Assembly (NCBI GenBank): GCA_033977485.1
Contig: CM066988.1
Location: 31,616,001-31,680,000 of the forward strand
DNA from: Hydrangea macrophylla
Taxonomy: Eukaryota; Streptophyta; Magnoliopsida; Cornales; Hydrangeaceae
Length of the DNA: 64,000 bases
Reading direction: 5' to 3'
Positions 54,525-64,000 of this stretch are shown here, one piece after another (position 1 is the stretch's first letter; each line of letters opens with the position of its first letter). The notes below the pieces were generated by a model. It was not told the origin of the DNA, ran no database searches, and saw only the letters and a list, made by a program, of their open reading frames with translations. Both the position numbers and the translations under genes were made by a program.

Positions 54525-57479
54525 CATTTACCACCCCTCCTTTGCCTATAAAAGAAACCATCTACTTCCATTTAGAGGAGGGACTAAGAAGCTTAGAGAG
54601 AGCTTAGGAAGAAACTCTAGAAGAATATAGAGAGAAAAAAGAGAAGAAGTAGTCTTCTCCTTCCATTTTTCAATCAAAGTAAGCTTTTACTTGAGTTTGC
54701 TATCAAAACTTCAATCATCTAGACATTTCTTTCACCATATTCTTGAGCATTAGAGAGGTAGTGAGTGAGCTCCATGTCAATATACACACATATATGAGAG
54801 GAATACTTTGCTAGAGTTCCATCCTTGTTCTTGAAAGCTATTGTTATTATCATCATCATTCTTCTCCTTAACCCCATTTCTATTTTACATTTTCTTTGAT
54901 TACATCTTGCTATCTCTCCTTAACCCCATTTCTATTTTACAATTTCCTTGATTACATCTTGCTATGTCTTCTCAATCCCCATTTCTATTTTACACTTTCT
55001 TTGAGTACATTTATGTTATCTCTTCTTAACCCCATCTCTTGATTTCTTTTGTTCTTTGATGATTCAAGGTTGGATGAGGTTCTAAGTGGTCACATGGTCA
55101 TCTCAAGTATTTAAGTTCATACTTTGAACATCTATTTCAAAACCTCTAATCAAGAACTCAAACTTTATTCCAAAACCCAAATCCATTTTCTTCAAGAATG
55201 ATCCAAAACAGTGAGCTGTTCAGGTTCAAAGATTTGTTTTGAGTTAAATACTTGAGTTATGATGATGAAACCACCTAGAAAATCTTCCTAATACATCATA
55301 GTTTGTCCCCAATTTGTCCCATTAATGATAGAGATGTGAAAGTACCATTTTCAGATTTTTAAAGTTCATGTAAATAATCTGTATTTTTCTCACAGATTGT
55401 AGTCTGACTTCTTGCACTTATTCTGGACATTTTCATCACTATGCATGCATCTTTTCTAGTCTGATAAAACTTGGGTGTCTTAGGGAACTTTTGGTATATA
55501 ATGGGTCAGCAGAAACTCTTGCTTTGATTTATAAAAAATCATACAAAATCAGTCAACAGTGCAGCTTTTGTTTTTGAGTCATGTGCACATTATGATTTGT
55601 TTCTTTTAATCTGTGATAGCTATTGAAGTTTGGTCTTTTTTGTGTATTCTAGGCACACTAGGGAGGCTCTCTGATTCCCACATTTTCCTAGGCATGCTTG
55701 ACCTTCCATTATGATTTTATAAAGTGATGCACACAGCCTGAATACTATTCACAATAGACTACTTTTTGACTTTCACACTTTGATGCAACACTCTTATATC
55801 TAGATGAACCCACATCCCATGAACATATTCTTTACCACTCTTAGCATATTATATCATACCATGTATCATCTATCATCTTATGTATCATACTTCCATAGAT
55901 TCTTGAGTTTGGTTTCCAAATAAAACCATATTTTACAAATTCTTTAAGGAATTCTTGAAATGAGTTAGGAATTCATATTCCAAGTGGTTAAAATCTTCAT
56001 CCAAGAGCTGAAAATATTATTTCAAAACAACCATTTCAAAACCTCTCCAAAATCCCTTATTTTGATTTCAAGAAATTAAATATTTGTTTTCCTCAAAATC
56101 TCAAAACAGTGAGTCATCCAACTTTAAAACAACATTTTGAGTTCACTACTCAAAGGGTGACTATGAGACCACTTGGGAAGTCTTCCTAACTCATTAGAGA
56201 ACACCCGTGACTTTTGGTTTGACTTGAAAACACTTGGAAGGGTTCTATTTTGACCCAAGCATTCCTTCTAGACATTCAGTTTTTGCTATCACAGCAGCTT
56301 GGTTGACTTTGAACTTGTTTTCTAGAAAACCTTTCCAAAACGAGTGGTCCCAACTCATTTTTTCCTTGAACTTCAGTGTCTTAGGGAACGTTTTGCATAA
56401 TATGGGCTTCCAAATGTTTTGTTTTCATTTGCTAAGAATTTTCTACATTACAGTCGATAGTACGAACTCTATTTCTGAGCAACCTCTTTTGTTCATTATG
56501 ATTTATCTTAATCTGTAATAGATATTGGAGTTTGGCTTTTTGATTTGTGTTCTAGACACAATAAGGATGATCTCCACAAAAAATCATGAATTCAAAACAT
56601 TTCTAACCTCACTTTCCTATTTTTACAAAATCAACTCACTGTTCTGTCCATTATTCACAACACGCATGCTTTTACTTTTATTCTTTGATTTGATGCTTAC
56701 ATACACTCCAAATTAGCTCATATCTTAGGAAGTAGTTCATACTACATTTGTATACATCCTATAATAATTTCTTCATACATTCATCAAACTCTAGACTTCT
56801 AAGTCACTTTAGAAAGTCCATGTACACAAACACACTACAACCTTTGCACATTCTAGGATCATACATTGCATCCATGCAAGATTTGGAGATTGTGTGACTC
56901 CTAATCTAAGGAGATTATAAGGAATCAACTTGATCACACGTTCATGATTCCTCAATCGATTCTTCCTTTCTCATCCGTCCCGAGGATTGAGAGATCTTCT
57001 TTCCTCAAGAACACCATGCATCATACTAGTTTGCTAAGCATATTTTTTGATTTATTTGATTATTTTGTTTCAAGAACAACTCATGTCCCCCTTCTAGACT
57101 AGGAAAACTTGATTACTTGATATGTGATTAGACGATTTTTCCTAAGTTTGTTTGTGTGATCTTTTACTTTACATTGTGTGATATTTGGCGTAGACCTTAT
57201 GAATGGTATCTTATCTTTAGATATTCTATTTCAAAATTCTTATGTAATGTGATATACTATCATAGTATTAATTGTCGAACCAAGCATAGTAAAAGATGAT
57301 TATTTGGATGCTAATTGATGCCCTCGAGAGACGGGGCGAGTTGAGGGTGTTTTATTTGTGGAAAGGCTCCTTCCTCTCTCGTACCAAAACCACGAACCAA
57401 ATTCTTTGGTTATGAAGGGTCGGTGCCCTTTATCCATTTGGGTGAGTCAAAATTAGGTTTTTTGGTTCCTTAAAGACCA
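54525..57479 (+). repeat. 5' LTR of element C, second part
   Basis: Resumes after B with CATTTACCACCCC, has the TATA box CCTATAAAAG (TATAAAAG 54547-54554), and matches the 3' LTR from about 54945 (63600 onward). Three near repeats of CCCCATTTCTATTTTACA occur at 54870-55000. The end is uncertain: either GACCA at 57479, before a TGGCGACTCTG, or about 100 bp later near 57579. No coding content in about 3 kb. Confidence 0.75.
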
Positions 57480-57481
57480 AG

Positions 57482-57492
57482 TGGCGACTCTG
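57482..57492 (+). other. Candidate PBS of element C
   Basis: TGGCGACTCTG equals the first 11 bases of the PBS of B. In A and B an equivalent TGGYGACTC lies inside the LTR, about 60-70 bp before the true PBS, so this may be that internal copy instead, with the real PBS decayed near 57580. Confidence 0.4.
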
Positions 57493-58139
57493 TATCTGTT
57501 TTCAATAGACCTTTTCTTTTAATTTTTTCAATTAATTTCAAAACAAAGGAAAATCAATTCCGAAACCCTGCCGGAAACAAAAACGGAATGGGGATGGTAG
57601 GGGTTTAACTCATAAGAAGCATCCTTAAAATCATCTTTTTACTATGTCTGGTTCACCGCATTGCACTCTTACATTTTTCCCCTCCGACTGTGTCTGAAAT
57701 GCGGTGCTGACATTGTTCAGGTCCTGCTGTGCCAGGGTACAAGTCACCGTTGATACTGTACCTTCCAAGGTATATCAAAAAGAGTAAAAACTCCATACTG
57801 TCTCCCTGACGGTATATTGGAACTCTCGTCAACTGACCCTCTTTGACTAAACCCACCCTTTTTGACCCTCTTTAACTGTTGTATGTCCTGATGGGATTAC
57901 CTGTGCGGTGTAGACGCTTACATGGCATGAGGCAGAACCTCTTTCTTATGATTCCTAAGGCAATCACTCACATATGATCACATTGAGTTGACCTACCTAG
58001 GCACTATGATAAGGATGTCTGCTCCATGCTCACAAAGATATACACTGCAAACCTTCTTTGTTTGTCCTAAGACATAGGAGTATGAAAACTTGCTAGACAG
58101 TATGATCACCTTCATCACATGCTCCTGTCATATACACAT
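57493..58139 (+). other. Start of internal region of C, no gene
   Basis: No gag, protease or RNA gene can be recognised in any frame. It is ordinary AT-rich sequence. Confidence 0.5.
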
Positions 58140-58990
58140 ATTTCTCCTAGAAACTCTGTCTAACTTATTCGGATATCCCAGTTCTCTAGAAACTTTGTCT
58201 AAATTTCCCAGAAATTCCCAGATATACTAGTTTCTTCTAGAAACTCTGCCCAGATTTCCTAGAAATTCCCAAAACACTCAGAAAATTCCCAGGTATACCA
58301 ATTTCTCCCAGAAAACCTATCTAAATTTCTCAAAAATTCCCAAAACACTAGTTTCTCCTCAGAAACTTTGTCCAAATTACCCAGAAATCTCAGTTTCTCT
58401 CAGAAACTCCGATATGCTTGTTTCTCCCAAAATCTGTGTCCAAATTACTCAAATATTCTTGTTTTTCCCCAAAAACCCTGTTCGAACTCCCCAGGTATCC
58501 TTGTTTCACCCAAAATTCCAAAAAAAATCCATGTTCCCCTCGAACTCCTGTTAAAATCTCTCAAAAATCCATACTTCCCTAATAGTCTGCTAAATTTCCC
58601 ATGCTTCCTTGAAGCTCTACCAAGATCTCTATCCCCCAGAAACCCTACCAAAGTCCATCCAGATTTCCCAGAAATTCCTGTTTCCTAGAAAACCTGTCCA
58701 AATCTCCCAAATTTTCCAAAAAATACCTATTTCTCTCAGAAACTCTGTCCAAATCTCTCAGATTTTCCAAAAGTCCTAACAACTCCACCCAAACCTCCCA
58801 AAAATGCCCAGATTTGCCTTATTTCTCCCAGAAACTCTGATTTCCCAGTTTTTCTTAGAAACTCTGTCCGACTCACTCAGAAATACCTATTTATTCCAAA
58901 AACTCTAGATTTCCCATAAATCTCTGTGTCTCCCATAAACTCGTTCCTATTCCCAAATATCTTGGAAATTTTTTTTTCTCCCGTGGTGAA
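58140..58990. repeat. Degenerate pyrimidine-rich repeat in C
   Basis: About 850 bp built from variants of TTTCTCCCAGAAACTCTGTCC and AAATTTCCCAGAAATTCCC, period irregular (about 30-45 bp). The proline/serine-rich frames it opens are low-complexity and have no homology that I recognise. Confidence 0.75.
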
Positions 58991-61060
58991 CGCACTGGAA
59001 AGTAAAATTAGCATACTCTGTATCGCTAGGACCTTACTTGCTTAACTGTTATCTGTTAAAAGTAGGGGCATCATATAGATTAGGGCTTGCATCCGCATGC
59101 TTGTCTCATGTGCATACACAATTCATGTCAGTTCACGTCTTATCAGTCTCACATGTATCAGTCCTACACATCAAATGCATATGTATCATCATCTTCACCA
59201 ATCTCAATCATTTTATAGATGTTTTATACTTGCTACAATCGTCATCGGTTCACATCGATATATCCTTCAAAGTTCTGGATCATTTCTCCCCACTAGGAGT
59301 CCATAAGAAGTATTTCGCACCTCTGTCAATTTGGGTTTTTACTTCTATCGTAGTCCTGGGTAAGGACACTTTCGTACCTCCTTGAATTCGTTGCCTTATT
59401 CCTAGGCTAGCCCAGATGGTCATAAACTGACCAAGGCCCAGGCCACAACACTGATCAGTGCATACGTCTCCGTCATGATATCCAAGACCTCCTTGACGTA
59501 AGAATCATCGAGTCACCACCCATCGAACCACATGTCACCCAAAATGTCAACTTCATTAAACCTAAGCCCCTAGCTCATCTGTTCAAATGATCCCCTTCGC
59601 TGAGGCCCATGAATGTTGAACCTGTACAAGTGAAGTAGTGGTGTTTGGGACTTTTGCTAGCAAAGCAAATGAGGATGCTCTTTCGAAAAGAAAAAAAAAA
59701 GAAAAGAATAAGCGAGTCACCGTGACACTCCATTTGAGACCGGGTCGAGTCTGTCCTATGTTTTGAATCTATTTCAAGTTTAGTCTTGTGGTTGAGTCTG
59801 TCTCTCATTGAGTTATTGTGAGTCTATGTCAAGCAATATAATCATGCTCTTTTGATGGAATGAAATCTCGTTTTGCTTAACCTGATGTGTCTAGTCATGA
59901 ATGCATGAATCACTGAACTGAAAGTGTCACTTTTCAAATTACTATGGATATTACTCTGCTAATAATTTTTTGCAAAAAAAAAACCAAAAAAGGAATCCTG
60001 AAAGTTCAAAGTCAATTTCGCACTGACACCGATGAAGAGCTGAGGATTGAATAGTCTTACTTTAGGAATTTAACGATGCTCTTGCCTCAATCTTGAAAAG
60101 ACATAATTGGAACTACGTTGGACTTGATCCCGACTCGGGGTTGCGTAGGCAGACTTTCTAAAAAGAAAAGAAGGGTGGCTCGCTAGGTCGAAAATCCGAA
60201 AGGACACCTAGGTAAAAATTAGAGCTAAATCCAAGGTGAGCAATAACAAAAGAGAGAAAAGAGCTCACTAGGTCACCTCACTAGTGCCTAGGCAAAAGTT
60301 ATGAGCATTTGAGAGATTAAAGGCACGATCATTGCCTCAAGCTAGAAAATCACCTTCTACACAAGGGGCAAAGTTCAGCTACCCACCTCGTTTGCCTTAA
60401 TTTTACTATCTACCCTTCATACAAGAGGCAAACTGCGGTCACCTACCTTGCTTGCCCAAAACCTTCAAAGAATAATCATCCAAACTAGGGGCAAACGAGG
60501 TGTTCTACTTCCTACAACTCAAACTAGGGGCAAACTTTGTTTGCCTAACACGATCCCTTCACACCAAGGGCGAGTTTTCAAGTCGCCAAATTGTTTTGAA
60601 AAATTTGAAATAGAGCATCACTAATTCAAACCACTTCCTAGGAGAAGTAGAGAATTGACTAGATCAATAGGGAGGAATTTTCAAAAATGAGATTTATCAT
60701 CAAAATGCTACCACGTTAAGATGAGGAGTGAACACAAAAGAGAAATGGTACATCATTTATGATAAAAGCACATCAAGCTTTAGCAAGTCGAGCTTGTTTC
60801 ATTTTGATGTCACATGTGTTGTACTCGTTGTGTTGATGTGTTGTCGAGTCTGTCGTAGTCTCAAATAAGTGAGTCAATAATGACTAATAATGAAATTTTC
60901 AAATCAAGTTATAAAACTTTTAAGAGAATTCCAAAGATAATACAAACAGGAGAACCAAACACTATTACTACACCAGTCAAGGCATCAGCATGAGAAGTGT
61001 CCAAACTTGGGGCGAATGTGAATTTCATCCCTTTTTAAACTGCCAAAAGTTAACCATCAC
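58991..61060 (+). other. Internal region of C without genes
   Basis: Contains a diverged relative of the three-way-junction motif near 60112-60150 (TTGGACTTGATCCC, then CGGGG and GCGTAGGCAGAC), and repeated phrases of the type AACTAGGGGCAAAC (60480-60550) that also occur in the spacers of A and B. No open frame above about 115 codons and no domain is recognised. Confidence 0.5.
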
Positions 61061-61068
61061 CACCTAGC

Positions 61069-61470
61069 AACATAAGTCCATGAGTGGCTGTTGATCATCT
61101 TTCTTCGTTCATGCAACATAAGTCCATGAGTGGCTGTTGATGATCTTCCTTCATCCTAGCAACATAAGTCCATGAGTGGCTGTTGATGATCTTCCTTCAT
61201 CTTAGCAACATAAGTCCATGAGTGTCTGTTGATCTTCCTTCATCCTAGCAACATAAGTCCATGAGTGGCTGTTGATGATCTTCCTTCATCCTAGCATCAT
61301 AATTCAATTAGTGGCTATTGATCATCTTTTTCGTTCATGCAACATAAGTCCATAAGTGGTTGTTGATGATCTTCCTTCATCCATGCAACATAAGTCCATG
61401 AGTGGTTATTGAGTATCTTTTCTCATCCATATAACATAAGTCCATGAGTGGTTGTTGATCATCGTCCTCC
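61069..61470. repeat. 46-bp minisatellite in 3' region of C
   Basis: About nine copies of a unit with AACATAAGTCCATGAGTGGC, TGTTGATGATC and TTCCTTCATC. Starts at 61069, 61115, 61161, 61207, 61250 and onward. It occupies the same position relative to the PPT as the arrays of A and B. Confidence 0.9.
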
Positions 61471-61619
61471 ATCAATGCTAAATTCATAGTCGCCACAAAT
61501 CATCTATGTATCCTTCATTCCGAATTGAATCATACCTTTACCCCCATTAGTGGGCGTATTTCCTTCTTCCCTAACAAATTACATTTTATCCATTCCCCCT
61601 AGTAAAAGCAATTTTATCC

Positions 61620-61990
61620 CCAACAGAAGAGTTGAGAAACATTATTGAAGAGTGGAGGAGCATTGAGGAACATCAGAAGAGTCAAGAAGCATTGGAGGAG
61701 CATCGAGGAACATCAGAAGTGTCGAGAAGCATTGGAGGAGCATCGAGGAACATCAAAAGATTTAAGAAGCATTGTTGAAGCATCGAGGAACATCAAAAGA
61801 GTTGAGATGTATTGTTGAAGAGGAGCATCAGATGTGTTGAAGAGCATCAGAAAAGTTGAAAATCATCATTGAGAAGTCGAGGAGCATCGTTGAAGATTTG
61901 AGGAGCATCATTAAGATTTGTAGAGCACCTTTGAGAATTTAAGAGCACCGTTGAGGTTCATCGTTTTTTAGAAGCACTGTTGAGAATCTG
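61620..61990. repeat. 40-bp minisatellite in 3' region of C
   Basis: Units containing GAGGAACATCAGAAG, AAGCATTGGAGGAGCATC at about 40-bp period (61665, 61705, 61745), decaying to the right into irregular GAGCATCA repeats. 61991-62539 has no recognised feature. Confidence 0.85.
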
Positions 61991-62539
61991 AGAGTCACTA
62001 AGTCCATAGTATCACGGTTAAGAGGAGCACGAGTCAAGTCTAGAGGGTCACTTTAACCAACACATCAAAAATTTGCCATAACATGACACATAGCCCATCG
62101 GTTGCGACACACATAAATCATAAAGCCCACTAGGAGTGGCAAACACACCACAAACACTCTTTTGACCACTGCAGTATCACTTTGAGCACCACGTGTTTCC
62201 TTGAGTAAGAACTCCGGGTCTAGATCCCTTACAAGTCTATTAGTCATAGCGAAGTGTAGATCACCAAGCCCACTGAGAGTGGCAAATACACAGAACACAT
62301 ATACTAGGACCACAAGCACATTAGAACACAACACATGCATGACACAAGTCCACTCGGAGTGGTACACCCCACAGCACCAGCTCATACTAGGGTCACAACA
62401 TTAGACATGATAGGACTCAGGACACAATTCAGATCACATCCATGCATTGCATATAATTCTCATAATATAGCATCATCCCCACATAGCATCTGCCTGATTG
62501 TTGTGTATGTTCTTGTTTCTTTGTGCCCCGAACTACGTC

Positions 62540-62591
62540 TTGGTCTAATTCCTTTTGGGATACGTAGACAGCTCACGCAGAGTGAGACCAG
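62540..62591 (+). other. Three-way-junction RNA motif, copy C3
   Basis: Closing stem TTGGTC/GACCAG (one T-G pair), hairpin 1 ATTCC-TTTT-GGGAT, linker ACGTAGACA, hairpin 2 CTCAC-GCAGA-GTGAG. About 140 bp before the PPT, as in A and B. Confidence 0.65.
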
Positions 62592-62687
62592 CACTATCCT
62601 CAGCATTGGTTTCTTTTTCTTGCATTTTTTACAACGTAATTATTTTTATCCTAAATTTTAGCCTCCAAAAGTCCTATCTCTTCAAGG

Positions 62688-62736
62688 CTTTGGCACTTGC
62701 TTGCGACATGCGTTGCCTCGCAAGTTCATGCCAAAG
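62688..62736 (+). other. Pre-PPT hairpin of C
   Basis: Outer arms CTTTGGCA/TGCCAAAG (8 bp perfect) and inner arms ACTTGC/GCAAGT. The 3' arm runs into the polypurine tract. Compensatory relative to CTTTGACA/TGTCAAAG in B. Confidence 0.68.
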
Positions 62737-62746
62737 AGGGGCAAAC
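62733..62746 (+). other. Polypurine tract of element C
   Basis: AAAGAGGGGCAAAC immediately before TGTAGACACCCC. The same tract as in B. Confidence 0.92.
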
Positions 62747-64000
62747 TGTAGACACCCCATTTTTTCGACTAGTAGATTTAGGAGTTCACTAGCATAGTAG
62801 TCCTCGATGATTGAAAAGACGTGCAAAAAGACTCTTGAAAATCACCGCCATCTCTCGAAATGCTCAAGAATCGATGAAAATGACCAAAATTCCCCTGAGA
62901 GCCCAAACACTCCCAGATTTGGACCAAAAGTTCTAGAAACATGCTACGCTATAAGAAAAGTAATGAAATAAATTTTGAATCAATATCAGATGAAATCGTC
63001 AGCTCCCAGAGACCCCCGGAAGTTCCCTGAAAGTCCCCATTGACGGTTTGACCCAGGTTTGAGCAGGTTTTGACCGAAATTATTCGAATTTTTTCAAAAG
63101 TTCCACGATCATCCTAGATCATGTGAAAAGTACTAAAATGAGTTTCAAAAGAAAATAGAAGAAAACGTCAGCTCCTGGAAGCTCCCAGAGGTTCCCAGAA
63201 CTTTCTAGAGGTCCTAAGCTTGACCGATTTGACCTAAAAGTTGACTTTGAAACTTGAGCATCGTATCATTTTTCAAACATTTTTCATTAATACTAGAGAT
63301 CAATAGCTTTCCAATGATATATCGCACATAATTTATAGATTTGTTACGAATTTTCGAAGGTGAAAAAGATGATCAAATTGGCTTTTGTCGTGAATACTGC
63401 AAAACTTTTCAAAGTGACCTATCTCTGAACTATTTTTTGTGAAAAGTATACTCCATTAGCTTTCCAACAGTATATCACAACCTTGGTTTGGAGTTTGTAT
63501 GCATTTTTTGTGAATTTCGGACAAAATAAGGCCTTTTCGCGAATACCGGAACCTCTGGGGGCCTAAACAATATTATCAGGACGAAATAGGGCCTTTTCTT
63601 TGATTACATCTTGCTATCTCTTTTCAATCCCCATTTCTATTTTACATTTTCTTAGATTACATTTATGTTATCTCTTCTTAACCCCTTCTCTTGATTTCTT
63701 TTGTTCTTTGATGATTCAAGGTTGGATGAGATTCTAAGTGGTCACATGATCATCTCAAGTATTTAAGTTCATACTTTGAACATATATTTCAAAACCTCCA
63801 ATCAAGAACTCAAAGTCTATTCCAAAACCCAAATCCATTTTCTTCAAGAATGATCCAAAATAGTGAGCTGTTCAGGTTCAAAGATTTGTTTTGAATTAAA
63901 TACTTGAGTTATGATGATGAAACCACCTGGAAAATCTTCCTAATACATCATAGTTTGTCCCCAATTTGTCCCATTAATTGTAGAGATGTGAAAGTACCAT
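62747..64000 (+). repeat. 3' LTR of element C, cut by window end
   Basis: Aligns with 23980 to about 24795, then jumps at about 63580-63600 to the equivalent of about 54945 and continues to the window end (matching about 55345). Relative to the 5' LTR, several hundred bp, including the palindrome array and TATA box, are deleted, with a short duplicated filler at the junction. Divergence is roughly 10% by eye. Confidence 0.88.

Larger units (their letters stand above)
23980..64000 (+). mobile_element. Element C: gene-less Tat-like (LARD-type) element, host of B
   Basis: 5' LTR starts at 23980 (TGTAGACACCCC), is split at 25000 by element B, resumes at 54525 and ends near 57479-57579. The internal region to 62746 is about 5.2 kb and has no gag or pol. 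The 3' LTR starts at 62747 and runs off the window. It shares the polypurine tract, the pre-PPT hairpin, the three-way-junction motif and the LTR palindrome array with A and B, so it looks like a non-autonomous relative mobilised by them. LTR copies differ by roughly 10% by eye. Confidence 0.75.

Noticed and set aside
56234..56716. Two small frames in the second part of the LTR of C
   Set aside because: Within LTR sequence, no homology, no splice or promoter context.
58368..58688. Pro/Ser-rich 106-codon frame in element C
   Set aside because: Low-complexity translation of a degenerate pyrimidine-rich repeat, matched by an equally long frame on the other strand.
57653..59385. Hidden gag in the internal region of C
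   Set aside because: I looked for capsid, zinc-knuckle and protease signatures seen in A and B and found none in any frame.

Overview
This window is repeat DNA from a flowering-plant nuclear genome. It is AT-rich, and nearly everything in it is LTR retrotransposon. The species cannot be named from sequence alone, and no ordinary host gene was found.

The layout is a nest of insertions, read from junctions, target-site duplications (TSDs) and LTR divergence. (F) At 1-2754 lies the relic of a plant mobile domain (PMD) gene from an old element. (A) Into it went a Tat/Ogre-type Ty3/Gypsy element on the + strand: 5' LTR 2755-6073, decayed gag-pol 7.3-14.5 kb, two antisense accessory genes at 15.3-20.1 kb, and a 3' LTR from 22486 that is cut at 22789. 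(D) A Copia-type LTR plus primer binding site (22790-23979) interrupts that LTR. (C) A gene-less Tat-like element interrupts D: 5' LTR 23980-25000 continuing at 54525, 3' LTR from 62747 to the window end. (B) A complete Tat-type element on the - strand, 25001-54519, TSD AACCC, sits inside C's LTR. (E) A young, nearly intact Copia element, 43500-52207, TSD GATAT, sits inside B's 5' LTR. By-eye LTR divergence rises with depth: E about 0.4%, B about 2%, C roughly 10%, A roughly 12%.

Elements A and B share one plan: LTR, PBS, gag, protease with a G-patch, RT, RNase H, a second RNase H, integrase. Then, on the opposite strand, come a DUF7745-like gene and a six-exon PMD gene, followed by tandem repeats, a polypurine tract and an LTR. 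Each of the three promoters (LTR, PMD, DUF7745-like) carries an array of GC-rich palindromes of about 19 bp, spaced 21-22 bp (two helical turns). The same array is found in C's LTR and before F's PMD gene. A roughly 53-nt motif that can fold as a three-way junction occurs three times in A, three times in B and at least once in C, with compensatory changes in its closing stem. A second covarying hairpin abuts the polypurine tract.

My reading is that this Tat lineage carries its own regulatory module: two antisense genes whose promoters share operator-like sites with the LTR, plus conserved RNA structures that the gene-less element C also keeps. A function in counteracting host silencing or in self-regulation is inference. 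All A and B genes are now broken. E has an intact 1347-codon polyprotein but a changed protease active site (DFG for DSG).
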